DNA of 27,104 bases from Pelagophyceae sp. CCMP2097 (taxonomy: Eukaryota; Sar; Pelagophyceae), in NCBI GenBank assembly GCA_026770575.1, contig MU657222.1, positions 209,367 to 236,470 of the forward strand, written 5' to 3'. The notes beneath the pieces are model-generated. The model did not search any database. It worked only from the letters and a program-made list of their open reading frames with translations, and had not been told where the DNA came from. Positions 16,945 to 27,104 of the stretch are shown here, one piece after another. Each line of letters begins with the position of its first letter. The first letter of the stretch is position 1. The position numbers and the translations under genes are program-made.

Positions 16945-19900
16945 ATGACGGGGCCCCAGGACGGGCCCGAAGATCCGCCCAATAGCGAAGAAGACGGAAG
17001 TTCCGAGAGTTCAAGCCTACAACGGACGAGGGCGCGGACGACGCCGACGTCGACGCTGCCGCCGCCGCGGTGCAGCAACTGTCGATTGCAGAGCAAGAGG
17101 CCGTCGCGCAAGCGGTCGCCGCGCAAGCGGGCGCGCCGCCCACCGCGGACGCCGCACAAGCGGGTCCGCCGCCCACCGCAGGCGCAGCTTCCGACGCCGC
17201 CGCCGCACGCGCCGAGGCGCTCGCCGTCGTACGCGCCGATGCGCGCGATGAGGCGCTCGCCATCGCACGCGCGCCGACGAGGCGCGCGCGGCGGCGATCG
17301 CCCACCAGATGCGGCGGTCGCGGACGGCCTCGACGCGTCGGCGCGACGCACGCGCCGAGGCGCTCGTCGCCTTACGCGCCGAGGTACGCGCCGAGGTACG
17401 CGCCGAGGTACTCGCCGTCGCCGCGGACGAGGCGCGCGCGCTCGCCGGGGCGCACACCGGGGCGCTCGTCGTCGGGCGCACCGAGGCGATGTCTCTCGTC
17501 GACGCGCGCGCCGGGGTGATCGCCATCGACACTGCCGTGCCGCTCGTCGACGCGCGCGCCAGGGTGGCCGCCGTCGACACCGTTGTGCTTACTGAACCGC
17601 CGCTCAAGTGGTACGCGAAGATGGACCTCGGAGACTGCCAGCCCTTTGCTCACGGCACCGACACCTTCGACCCGTGGAACACGAATTTTATGGCAGCACT
17701 CCAGCGGAGCGACATGCTAGAGATTGCCACGTGCAACGCCAAAGACTTCTTGGACGTCACGCCCCACGTCAAACGGCAGCCCAAAGCGGCGACCGAGGCC
17801 CTGTGGCGCAGGTCGTGCAACGACCTGGGCGCGATACTCGCCTTGCTCTGCGACGCCTCGGCGCAGCGCACGATGCGCATAGTGGAGCCCGACTTTAAAC
17901 ACGGCCCGTCCATGTACGCGGCGCTGAAGGCGAAGTACGAGCCCGAAAACGCATCCTTCGGCGGCGTCATTCTGTCGCGCATCATGAGCGCGTTTTTGTC
18001 GGCCGGTGGCGACATCACGTCGCACATCGACCAAATTATCGACGACAGCCTTAAGCTCTCCAGGGCGTGTAAGTCGCTCGCTTTATCCGACGGCCAAATA
18101 CGTCAGGTCATCCTCGACAGCGTGCCTATCACGATGGAGGCGACCGTCACTCTGTGCACGAAACTGCCGGGCACGCAGACGCTCAGCGGCCTTTGCGACG
18201 AGCCCAAGCGGCTGCAACAGAGGCGCTCGGCGCAGCAGCAGCACGGCGCAAACGGCATGCTCGTCGTGCAAGGGCCGATACCGTCGTCGTCGCCGCCGCC
18301 GCAGCAGTGGTCACCGCAGTCCGTCCCGCCCGGCGGGCGCGTCGGTCGCGTCGGGCGAGGCGGGCGAGGCGGGCGAGGCGGGCGAGGCGGGCGCGGCGGG
18401 CGCGGCGGGCGCAACGGGCGTTTCGGACGCGCCAACCTCGACACAAACGCTGCACAGCCGTTTAAAGGCCAATGCTTCGGCTGCGGCGAGTTCGGGCACA
18501 AACAAAACGACTGCCCGCGCGCATCGTCGTCGTCATCGCCGTGGCAAAACTCGCAGTCGCGGCAGCAGCAGCAGCAGCCGCCGCTGCAGCTGCAGTCGTC
18601 GCCGCAGCCGCCGCCGCAGCAGCAGATGCAGCAGCCGATCTGGAAGCAACCTGGGGGGGTTGCAGCAGCGCGGCTGCAGCCGCAGCAGCGCTCGTGGTCG
18701 CCGTCACAGGGGTTCAACCCGGAGAAAAACAGCGGCGGGCATGGCGCCATGCCTCAACGGGAGCACATGGAAATGGAAAGCGTACGACTCGCCAACGACG
18801 CTTTAACGCACGTTTTTGGCGGCGACAGCGCCGGACTCGAAAACGGTGGTCAAGGTTTTCACTGTTACGTTTCGGCAGTAAAGCCGTGCCCGCCGCCGTG
18901 GAAGCCGTGCACGCCGCCGTGGAGTTTCAACGGCGGGATCGCGTTCCAAGTGAACCACGGCTCGGCAGTCGAAACGCCGTCTTACGACGACGACGACGAC
19001 GACACCGACGCATTTCGTTGTTGTCAGTTGGAGGAGATTTACTCCGAGTCGTCGAGCCTACTGCGTGGAAACGCCTCCTCCAAAGATCTCGATTTTGAGA
19101 CGGCCGGCGGCGCGGCGGGCGCGTCTCGCAACACAGCTCAGACTGTGTCTATCTCAGGCGCGGATTGCCCGACACAGTTATCCTCGAAGACTGCATGCGT
19201 GTGGACGATGGCTGAAAGTGGAGCGAGCGGTTACATTACGTCGCACGACAAAGACCTCGCCAACGTCGACTACAGCATTGTGTCGAACCCCACCGGCGTG
19301 TTCGGCACCGGAAAGACGCGCGGTCGGGGAAATACGGCCCTCTCTTTCGTTGCCAACGACGGCAGCCTCGTCCCGTTCGAATCGCCCGAGGGCGTGCTCG
19401 TCGCCACTACGGCAAGTTGCGGGGTGCGCCTCCTCGGCGAGGGCACGCTCCGCCGCCAAGGCTTTATCCTCGACACCGCCGGCCAGTGCATCGTCGTCGA
19501 TCAAAACCGCTCTATTCCGATGTATTTCGACGGCGACCACCACTGGATCAAGACGCTGGTCCACAAGCCGGACGAGCGGCACTTCGCTGGCGTGGCCATC
19601 ACAAACGCGCTGCAGGAGCTCTGGCACCGACGCTGTGCCCATAGAGACGTTCGGCGCCTGCTGGCCGTGACGATCGGAGCCGGCGATTTTGGTAAAGTGC
19701 CGAAGATGGCGCCCGGGGAGCCTTTATGCTGGACTTGCGCCGACGCAAAGTCGCGGCGCAGCGCGCGCGGCGCCGCTCAGCCCATGCCCGCGCGCTCTAC
19801 AGTCCCGTGGCAAAGTTTGCAAGTCGACGTCGCGCACCTCAGCGAGCCCATTTATAACGCCACGTACATTTTGGGCGTCACTAACGAGTGTACTCGGCGG

Positions 19901-20623
19901 ACGAAGCACTACTTCCTGTCGCGATTCCTTGGCGCCGTCGTTAAACTCAAAATCGAGGCGCTGCTCGACTACGTTGCGTCGCGCGGATTTGCAGTCAAGC
20001 ACATAAAGACCGACGGCGCCAAGTACTTTATAGAGGGAGAGGTCAACGAGTTTCTCCGCGCAAACGGCATCGTCCACGAGATGACCGCGGCGCATACGCA
20101 CAACCAGATCGGCGTCGTCGAGAACAGCAACCTCACCACGTTCAACGACGCGCGCGCCATCATGCTCGAGCGCGGCGTCTCGCCGTCGTACCTGCCCAAG
20201 GCCATCGAAATCGTTGACTACGTCAACGACCGCATGCCGAACACGAGCAACCCGGAATACATGACGCCGTACGAGCGTGAGACGGGCCGAAAACCGTCCG
20301 TCGGCCACCTCGTCGTCCCATTCTCGGTCGGATCGATGTACCTCGAGCCAAGCAAGAGAACGCGGAAGGACGTCGGCGCAAAGGGGGCGCAGTGCATCCA
20401 CCCCGGCTACTGTGAAAACAGCAAGATGTACGCCGTCATGCTTTACGACGACAAGTCCATCTGGTACTCGGGCAACGTAGATTTCGACGAGTCGACTTAC
20501 GACGCGCCGCTGGACTTTTGCCGCAACATGCCTGGCGCATTCTTTAGCCGCGAGGGCAAGTCGATGGCCTCGGGAACGGAGTCTTTTCAGCTCGTACCAC
20601 ACCCGCTGGCGGCGCCGTCGTAG
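16945..20623 (+). pseudogene. copia gag-protease-integrase ORF (interrupted)
   Basis: The ATG at 16945 starts a frame that shifts at about 17005 and 17270. The long uninterrupted frame runs 17309-20623 (1104 codons). Residues are numbered from 17309. About 40-95 form an Ala/Val/Asp repeat with two VDARA...VAAVDT-like units. About 97-310 look like a copia-type (UBN2-like) Gag. About 343-374 are an RGG-like basic Gly/Arg stretch. C389-x2-C392-x4-H397-x4-C402 is the zinc knuckle (CFGCGEFGHKQNDC). A Gln/Pro-rich stretch follows. The protease site reads WTMAESGAS, with Glu636 where Asp is expected. H773, H778, C807 and C810 form the integrase zinc-binding site, and D840, D902, E938 the catalytic triad with exact D-35-E spacing. 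The TAG at 20621 is in frame with downstream pol. Confidence 0.88.
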
Positions 20624-20656
20624 CCTAACACGCTCGGCCCGCTCCGCACGTTCGAC

Positions 20657-22758
20657 GTGCGCCCGGGCGCTGACAATTCGCTGGAACGCACCCCCCGGGT
20701 CGTGGAATCCGTTCGCTTACGAAGCGCCGAAAAACGTCATCGCCGACCTACTACCGGTTCCGACGCCACGACGGTCGGGTCTGCCTTTGCGGGAGCCAGA
20801 TTCGCCGCGACCGCCGCTGAGACCGCCCTCGGAAACGTCTCCGGCGTTGGACTCGCCGGCGGGTCTGCCTCTGCGGCCGCCGAGTCTGCCTCCGAGGACC
20901 TCGCCACAGCTCTCGATGGACTCGCCACAGGGACTGCCTCCGCCACCGTCGCTGGACACGCCGCTGGACTTGTTTTCGGAATCGCGGCCGCCCGCGTCTC
21001 GCCCTATGCGCCAACAAAAGGCGCGCAACCGCTTCGAACCAGAGGACCCGAAAGGGGCGCGCGCTGCTGGACCGGCTGCTGGACCGGCTGGGCGACTTTA
21101 CTCGCAATTAGCGCCGTGACCGGCTTCGCCGCGTTCATTGGCACCGCGCAGAGCATGAACATCGCCAAGGTCCGCCAGCAACACGCGCGCACTTTCCTCG
21201 ACGGACCTGACCGCGAGCCGACCATTACAGCCATACATCAGGAGTACGACCAGATCTGCGACCGCGGCACCTTCGTTGTGGAGCTCGTCACGGCGTCGGC
21301 GCTCAAGGCCTACAACATGCTCGCGCTCAAATGGGTCTTGAAGGAAAAGTTGAAGGACAACGGCAGCCGCGATAAGATCAAGGGGCGGCTGGTCGCACGC
21401 GGTTTTGGGCAACGCTTCGGTGTCGACTACTTCGAGACGTTCGCACCGACGGCACGCGCCGGGACGGTGCGCTTACTCATTGTGTGGACAACGGCAAACT
21501 CTTTGCTCCTTTTCAGCGGCGACGTCACGGGCGCGTACCTCAACGGCGTGCTGGAAGAGGCCGTGTTCTGCTACGAACCGCAAGGTTTTGCGTCGCCACC
21601 GCGCTCGGACGGACCCGCCCCGATTTGGCGGCTGCTCAAGTCGCTTTACGGACTGAAGCAAGCCGGCAGGGTTTTGTACCAGATCATTGACGGGGCGTTT
21701 CTCAGCGTTGGTTTTCTCCGATCCACTGCCGACCCCTGTCTCTATAGCCTTCGTCGCGCCGGCGCCACGCTCGTATGCGCGCTGTACGTCGACAACGTCA
21801 TCGCAGCGACGTCGCACACGCCCTTATGGAAGGAGTTTGTCGCGTTCTGCCGCCTTAAGTTCGACTTAGTCGATTTAGGGCCTCTGCGCCACGAGCTCGG
21901 CGTCGTTTTCGAAACAGGCATTCGCGGCAAGCGGCACGTTACGTTCCTCCACCAAGGCCTGTATGTCAAAGCGCTTTTAGAGCGCTTCGGAGTAACGCCG
22001 ACGTCGCGCCCGCAGCCTTGCGAGAAGTCGCTGCTCCGCTTGCCGACGGAAGCCGACACGCCGCTCGACGAGCCGGAGCTTTCCGACTACCGAAAAATCG
22101 GCGGATCGCTCGTCTGGCTTGCATGGTGGACGCGCATCGACATCGTGTACTACACCGTCTTCCTGTGCACGTACACGTCCTCGCCGTGCCAGTACCACCT
22201 GAAAGTCGCCTACCAGATTCTCGCCTACCTGCCCGGCACGGTGCATTTCGGCATCACGTACCAGGAGGGCGCATGCGAGCCTTGCGCGTTCTCCGACGCA
22301 GACTGGATTACGGCGTGGACGAAAGGAGCCGAGTCGATCGTCGCCAGCGTCGTCATGTACGCGGGCGCGGCAGCGGTTTGGACTTGTACCAAGTCGGACG
22401 ACGCAAAGCTCTCATCGGTGGAGGCCGAAATCTACGCGACGTTTATCGCCGTGCCGAACATCATCATGGTACGCCAGATCTTTGAGGACGCCCACACGCC
22501 GCTGCAACGTCCGACGATCTTGTTCATCGACACAGCGGCACAGTCTCGACCATGAAGGAGCCGGTCATATCGAAAAAGAACAAGCAGATCCGCGCGAAGT
22601 ACTGGCGCGCGCGCCAAGAGAAGGAACGCGGAACGCTTCTGCCGGTCAAAATCAACACCAAAAGGAACCTCGCGAACTACCCCACGAAGCCCATCCAAGG
22701 CTCCGAGGCCGTCCGCGACCGCCGCATCTTGATGAACATCGTCGTGCTGCACCAGTGA
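20657..22758 (+). pseudogene. copia reverse transcriptase-RNase H, interrupted
   Basis: It continues in the same frame as gag-integrase after the TAG; residues are numbered from 20657 (GTG). Between about 20695 and 21110 a different frame gives a proline-rich linker (LPPPPSLDTPLDLFSE), so a compensating pair of frame changes is likely, the first near a run of six C at about 20690. RT motifs are KGRLVARGFGQ, DYFETFAPT, D289 in GDVTGAYLNG, and SLYGLKQAG. YVDN (377-380) stands where YVDD is expected, so the second catalytic Asp is Asn. RNase H has D547 (FSDADW), E589/E591 (SSVEAE) and D625. The frame ends at 22555. The C-terminal part continues in the next frame from 22552 (SKKNKQIRAKYW...TKPIQGSE) to 22758. 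An ATGA overlap joins them, and a simple indel is the likeliest cause. Confidence 0.88.
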
Positions 22759-22785
22759 GCGCACCGCGCGCGCGTCGCGAAAGGA

Positions 22786-22870
22786 GAAGAAGAAGAAGAA
22801 GAAGAAGAAGAAGAAGAAGAAGAAGAAGAAGAAGAAGAAGAAGAAGAAGAAGAAGAAGAAGAAGAAGAAG
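22786..22870. repeat. (GAA)28 microsatellite
   Basis: An uninterrupted GAA run in the 3' untranslated part of the copia element, between the end of RNase H and the polypurine tract. Confidence 0.95.
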
Positions 22871-22966
22871 GCCCAGACGGCCGAATCGACGAGGAGAGCC
22901 CTCGACAAGGAGAGGCCCCGACGGCCGAAATTCATGTTCGTTTGAGTCGAGGCTTTCCGTCACGAC

Positions 22967-22978
22967 TCAAGGGGAGCG
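22967..22978 (+). other. Polypurine tract of the copia element
   Basis: TCAAGGGGAGCG lies immediately before the right LTR, in the position and composition expected of the plus-strand primer. Confidence 0.75.
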
Positions 22979-23051
22979 TGAGAGGAAGATACGCCCGACC
23001 CATATCTCTCTCTACCATAACTCGACTCCCGTTCCGAGTGTCCTTCTCTCA
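22979..23051 (+). repeat. Right LTR (73 bp)
   Basis: TGAGAGGAAG...CTTCTCTCA, the same length as the left LTR with three substitutions (one at the CTCTCT/CTCCCT site and two adjacent ones in AACTCGACT/AACTAAACT). It is followed by the target duplication CAAGG at 23052-23056. Confidence 0.9.
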
Positions 23052-23056
23052 CAAGG

Positions 23057-24440
23057 CAAGTGGTCACGCATCCGCCGCGCCCCCACGAGACCACGCCGGG
23101 CGGCGCGGGTGGAGACCATCTTATGTTGGGTCCTCGGGTTGGGGTGCAGAGCTTTTGCTCGGTCGGAGGGCGCTCGTGTCGCTCGACGTTAGCCTCCTGA
23201 GGTCGGCTGCGCTAGCGTTGTCGAACCGCTCCTCTGGCGCTTCTGTAGCTGCGCCGAGGCGCCGGAGTCACCCCCAGGGACCCTACCGAGCGGGCCGGCG
23301 CCTCAAACTCGCTTTAGGCGCCGGTTTGACGTGGTAAACATGAAAATGCCCCTGTGCCGACAACGCCGTCGGACGCGGCGCGTCGCGGTTATCATATGTT
23401 CAGGTAAAACTTTGTTAGAGGGAGCGCACCTCGATCCAACGCGCCGATTGAGCCACTCTCGACCTCAGGGGAGCACGAGACCGCGGAGAAATTCCCTCGG
23501 GACGGACGAGGGCTCGCCCGTCATTTTGCTCGATAAGGGGGGGTCTGCGGGATTCGATAGAACCTCTTAAATTGCGGCATGGGTACATTTTGCGGTATTT
23601 TACGGTATTCACTCGCTAATCACCTTTGTTTCGCGTACGACGATCACGAGTTGGGTCGTCTCCAGCGCCCCAGGGCCTCCGAGGCCGTTTGCACCTCTTT
23701 TTGACCGACTTTACTGTGACGCTTCGGGTTTACCAACCGCAGTCGTCGGTATAGGCCACGACTGTTTAGTAATAATCCAGAGATGCTACAGTGGTGCCGG
23801 AGAATGGACGGCCTCGGTTCGTCCGGACCGGACGCAGGCCGAGCACTGCGCTCCAGGGGCGGCGCTGTGTTGGAGAGCAGATCTCTCGCGGGAGGCGACT
23901 TCGGTCCATTTCAAGGCGCCTAAGCGGACTTCGGGCCCCAGATCGTCGCGGTGGGCCGGGCGGTGATCGGATACCTTTGTCGCGGCCCCTCGGCGACCCA
24001 TGCCCAAGAAGGCGCGCAAAAGTGTGATATCCGCACAATACGGGTGCGTTTTCAGGTCAATCCTCGGGAAATCCGCCGCCAACGCCGGGTCCGACGCGGC
24101 GAACCACGCTTTCATAACCGCAACCCACCGTGGAAGCCGCACGGCCCGAGTCGCCGCCCCGTTCATCGTGAAACGCCGCGAAACGAGCCCCTCGGCGCGT
24201 TGACCCGAGGCTTCCCGACTCGAATTTTTGTCGGACAGGTCGCAGATGGACCCGCGCGATGTGCCACCGGCTTAAGGCCCCGGCTCCACAGCCCCGTGCA
24301 AATCAGCCGGGCTGCAGCTTTGTTACAAACGCGCGAACGGCGCGACGCAAGGAAACACGCAAATAATCAGTCTCGCCGTTACCCGAAGCGCAGCTGATGG
24401 CCAACCTCGCGACGACGGACGTCGAATGAAAAAAATGTGA
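23057..24440. other. No recognised gene
   Basis: GC-rich with several 60-150 codon frames on both strands, none carrying a motif I know. GAGGCGCCGG at about 23255 and CCGGCGCCTC at about 23295 form a short hairpin. A minus-strand frame at 24166-23786 (with AVMKAWFAASDPALAADFP) looks somewhat protein-like but is unassigned. A Helitron-type HUH replication domain, expected upstream of the following helicase, was not found. Confidence 0.4.
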
Positions 24441-25592
24441 CTGCAAGACGAGGATAGCGCCGAAATCGTGTCGCCCGCTGGGAAGATCGGCCAGTGGCGC
24501 GCCTACGCAGAGTATTTAGGCTACTTCCCACAAACGCATTGCGGCCTTTCGTTCTCCGAGTTCGTGTCTTACTTCGATTTCTCCAAAACGCGACGGTCGC
24601 CGCCGGCGGCGGCCCAGCACGCCGAGCGCCCGCTTATGTTTAAACGGTTCGGCGACTTCCGCAACGCGCTCGACACCTCCCTCGCGGCCCGACACAGGGG
24701 CCCGCGGTGGGTGCGACACGTTGCCACGGTAGAAACCTACGAGGACCTCGTCGCGGAAGCTGGTAAACCCGACGTGCATCTCTACTACGTTCCGTACGCA
24801 CGACAATTCCTCGACGTGAATGGCTACGTCTACACTGCCGGCGACGACGACTCACTTTTCCAAAAAGCGCTCGAGGCATGGTTCTTAGAGCAGGAAAAGT
24901 CCGGCGCCTGGTGCGGAGGATTAGACGCGCCCGGGGTTGAATCGTACTTCGAACTCGAGGAGCGGTCGACCGCGGTGCATGCTCCTCTTGCCCTCGCGTA
25001 CCTGCGCGAAGACAGATTTGTCAACGACGAACTCCTCTCCGAGTTTCCCCTCAAGTTCGCCGAGGGCTTTTACCGAGTCTCTCATAAAGCGGCGGTCGTC
25101 AACATGAACCCCCACGTTCCGCTGCACTTAGCAGCACCGGCGCAATTGTCGCAGTCGAAGGCGTGGTCGTGCTACGCGATCCTGTTACTGCACGTTCCGT
25201 GGCCCGCGGCGAGTCTAGCGTCCTACGTCGAACCGCGGCGGCCGTTCAAGGGAGGCACCCTCGATTTCGAAAACGAGGAGAACGGGCTCGAGTTCATCCC
25301 GGGGTTCGAGAGCGAATTTGTCGACGCTGCGAGCGAGTTCATTGCCAACACGCCGCGCGGCTGGATACTATACTGGCGGCTTGCGGGAAGCACGAGCGTC
25401 CACGTTGCACTTAGCAAGCAGGGACGGCCCAGCGCTAGCCCGAGCGGCGGCGACGAGGAGGAAATTTCCGCGCGCGTCCTCGCCTCAGACAGTGACCCAC
25501 CCGACTTTAACGCGGAGGGCGACGACATGCAGACCGACGACCCCATCGACGGAGCCGAAATGGCCTTTTTCAAAGAGGAGCCGGGCATCTAG
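24441..25592 (+). pseudogene. Helitron-like helicase, region N-terminal to PIF1 domain
   Basis: Open from just after a TGA at 24438-24440. No ATG is near the start, so the 5' part is missing or in another frame. The text AYAEYLGYF...LSFSEFVSYFDF resembles the 'Y..RP..L...S..EFV..Y' block that precedes the helicase in Helitron-type and long PIF1 proteins. Near residue 240, SKAWSCYAILLLHVPWP resembles the 'Y....L.LY.PWR' block, then comes an acidic tail ending FKEEPGI. The next 40 bases and a frame change lead into the helicase domain. The assignment rests on motif resemblance plus adjacency. Confidence 0.5.
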
Positions 25593-25603
25593 GTCGTGAC
25601 CTC

Positions 25604-26727
25604 TCGTACCAAGTTCGAACATGAGACTCAATGTATCAGCGAACTCCAACAGCGCGCGCACGGCCGACAAGCGGCTCGGCTTACGTCGCGAGCGCAGTCG
25701 ACTTTGTCGCGCGACCCACGGAGCAAGAGAAACTGCAACATCGGTTCACCGCGTTGAACGCCGAGCAACAGTCGTTCGTCGCCCTCGCCACCGAAAAGGA
25801 CGCTCGGCAGCGAATCATCGTTGTCTCGGGCGAGGGTGGCGCCGGCAAGACGTTCGCTACCAAACTCATCGCGGACATGCACTGACTCCACCGCAGCGGA
25901 AATGCGGACATCGGCACGCAATCCGATCGTCATGGCCCTGTGATCATCATCGCCCCGACGGGACCATCAGCTTTCAACATTGGCGGCTTCACGCTCAACG
26001 GCGGACTCCGCTTCCCGGTGACGACCTTGCCGAAGGCCGCCCAAATCAGAGATGCAAATAAGCTCAGGCAACTCCAGCGCGAGCTTCGGCACGTCGAACT
26101 GGTCATAATAGACGAGATCTCGCTGGTCAGCTGCGAAATCCTCGCCGTCATCGACTCACGACTCCGGACCATCTTCGACACGGGCGAACCGTTCGGCGGT
26201 TGCAACGTCATCCTTTCCGGTGACTTCTACCAGCTCAAGTGCGTTAGCGGCCACCCACTGTACGCTACGGGCGATGACGTTAGTCCCTTTGCTGATGTAG
26301 ATAACAAGACGCTGTTACATGCTGGAAGTGTCACTGCAAAGAAGCTCGCTCTGAACGGCCTTTCCTTATTTCCCAATGCGACACACTACGTCGAACTCCG
26401 CCAGAACGAACGCGCCCGCCTACATGGGCGTGAAGACCAGCTCGCAATTATCAACCGAGTGTGCCGCTTAGGTCGCCCGACACAGGACATGCTAGACGAG
26501 CTGAATCGACGCGCAGTCCAATCTTATGCTGCTGCCATCGCGCGCGTCAACGACACTTCTGCCTTATGGTGCGCTCCGACGCACAAGATTAAGAACGAGC
26601 TCAACCTTTCGATGCTCCACGGGCTTGAACACAAAGGCCGCCGGGTCGTCACATGCTGGGCGCACCACACCATAGCAGTGAGACCGGAGGGTGGTGGTGG
26701 CAACGGCAACGGCAACGGCAACGGTTC

Positions 26728-26787
<60 letters not shown>

Positions 26788-27090
26788 CACGACGCCAGGG
26801 GGTGACGTGCTACCGACGCGACTGACAAAGTGCGCTCGAAAAAAAGTACGGCCCAAGTTTTCCTTCAACTTGCATCGCAACCTCCCACTTGGAACAACAA
26901 CCCTAAAGGGGCGATAGATGATGGACATCTCGTCAACGGGCCCGCGCACGCGCGCGCCGGCGCGGCTCGCGCCCTCGTCGACAGCTCCGCCATGACCACC
27001 GCCGCTCCGTCGCCTCCACATCGAGACCCTCAAATCACCTGCGTCCATCAAGCCTTTCCCATCCGATGTCTTGTTAGTTGGCCTCCTTAG
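25604..27090 (+). pseudogene. PIF1-like superfamily 1B helicase, broken
   Basis: LNAEQQSFVALA is the Q-motif-like start. GEGGAGKT (25829-25852) is Walker A. An in-frame TGA at 25883-25885 interrupts the domain, which resumes in the same frame with APTGPSAFNIGGFTLNG (motif Ia), VIIDEISLV (Walker B, Asp at 26111), LSGDFYQLKCV (motif III), ELRQNERARL and LWCAPTHKIKNELN. A (GGCAAC)n then (GAC)19 insertion, read as GNGNGN and 19 Asp, follows, and the frame closes at 26917. In another frame LVNGPAHARAGAARALV (about 26925-26975) resembles the 'LVNG..G.V' motif, so one more shift is likely. PIF1 helicases unwind DNA 5' to 3'; here the likely role was Helitron rolling-circle transposition. The gene runs to the window edge. 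Confidence 0.75.
26729..26785. repeat. (GAC)19 microsatellite within helicase gene
   Basis: Nineteen uninterrupted GAC codons, preceded by (GGCAAC)n from about 26700. The insert separates helicase motifs and is not part of any PIF1 fold I know. Confidence 0.95.
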
Positions 27091-27104
27091 GCGCTCGGCG
27101 CGGG

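Larger units (their letters stand above)
16716..23051 (+). mobile_element. Ty1/copia LTR retrotransposon, 6336 bp, decayed
   Basis: Flanked by CAAGG on both sides, with 73-bp LTRs and a polypurine tract just before the right LTR. The domains run Gag, zinc knuckle, protease, integrase, reverse transcriptase, RNase H; integrase before RT defines copia. Breaks are one in-frame TAG (20621-20623), a shift near 22552, and probable shifts near 17005, 17270, 20695 and 21110. The LTRs differ at 3 of 73 sites, so the insertion is not fresh. Element-specific oddities are the very short LTRs, no obvious tRNA primer site after the left LTR, and altered protease and RT active sites. It is related in shape to copia lineages of marine algae; the lineage cannot be fixed without a tree. 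Confidence 0.93.

Noticed and set aside
20621..20623. Programmed readthrough stop between integrase and RT
   Set aside because: The frame is retained across the TAG, but other frame breaks in the same polyprotein make simple decay more likely, and copia elements are not known to need a stop at this place.
22550..22558. ATGA overlap as a coupled re-initiation signal for the RNase H tail
   Set aside because: The junction falls inside one conserved domain, so an indel is a simpler explanation than separate translation.
17017..22935. Many long minus-strand and alternate-frame ORFs over the copia element
   Set aside because: They are shadows of GC-rich coding on the plus strand and carry no motifs; the plus frame has the copia domains in order.
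22432..22963. Minus-strand ORFs with poly-Phe or poly-Leu
   Set aside because: They are the antisense reading of the (GAA)28 microsatellite.
23951..24397. Helitron Rep (HUH) domain upstream of the helicase
   Set aside because: No HxH motif or paired-Tyr helix was found in any frame; the frames here are Arg-rich and unassigned.

Overview
This is eukaryotic nuclear DNA from a GC-rich, intron-containing microbe. A microalga of the stramenopile (pelagophyte-like) or haptophyte kind is my best guess. The support is indirect: GTGAGT/GTAAG donors and TAG acceptors in very short introns (44 to 88 bp), strongly GC-biased coding sequence, a secreted sulfotransferase-type gene, and a dense mixture of copia, Helitron-like/PIF1 and small TIR elements. 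Nothing looks bacterial: no operons, ribosome binding sites, tRNA, rRNA or CRISPR. The window holds one assembly gap (769 N at 11740-12508).

Layout. 1-2613: repeat territory dominated by a large inverted repeat (arms about 400 bp, 532-953 and 1502-1900 plus 2587-2613). Its loop carries a diverged ~165-bp tandem repeat, and its right arm is split by a 686-bp TIR element at a TA site; the left arm preserves the empty site. 2831-5213: a MITE, a copy of a ~560-bp CAAGGGG-ended repeat family, a 153-bp tandem duplication and a small foldback. 5253-6062: a 5'-truncated ORF resembling the C-terminal part of a DDE-type transposase. 6063-7120: no gene seen. 7121-7927: two MITEs side by side. 8076-9702: the only apparently intact host-type gene, a six-exon sulfotransferase-like gene (433 codons after splicing). 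9904-11629: inverted copy of the CAAGGGG family, a long-stem hairpin, a second TGTGGCTGG-family MITE and another hairpin. 11740-12508: gap. 12509-16715: RS-like low-complexity coding, another TIR element, an unassigned ORF, the third CAAGGGG copy and GC-rich sequence. 16716-23051: a complete but decayed Ty1/copia element, with 73-bp LTRs, a 5-bp target duplication (CAAGG), a polypurine tract, and gag, protease, integrase, reverse transcriptase and RNase H in copia order. 24441-27090: a broken Helitron-like/PIF1 helicase gene with a polyaspartate insertion.

Taken together, the window is a transposon graveyard around one host gene. The most informative observations are the exceptionally short LTRs, backed by a perfect target duplication, and the filled/empty site pair, which fixes the ends and the TA target of the TGTGGCTGG family. 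No antiphage-like or otherwise unknown multi-gene system is visible.
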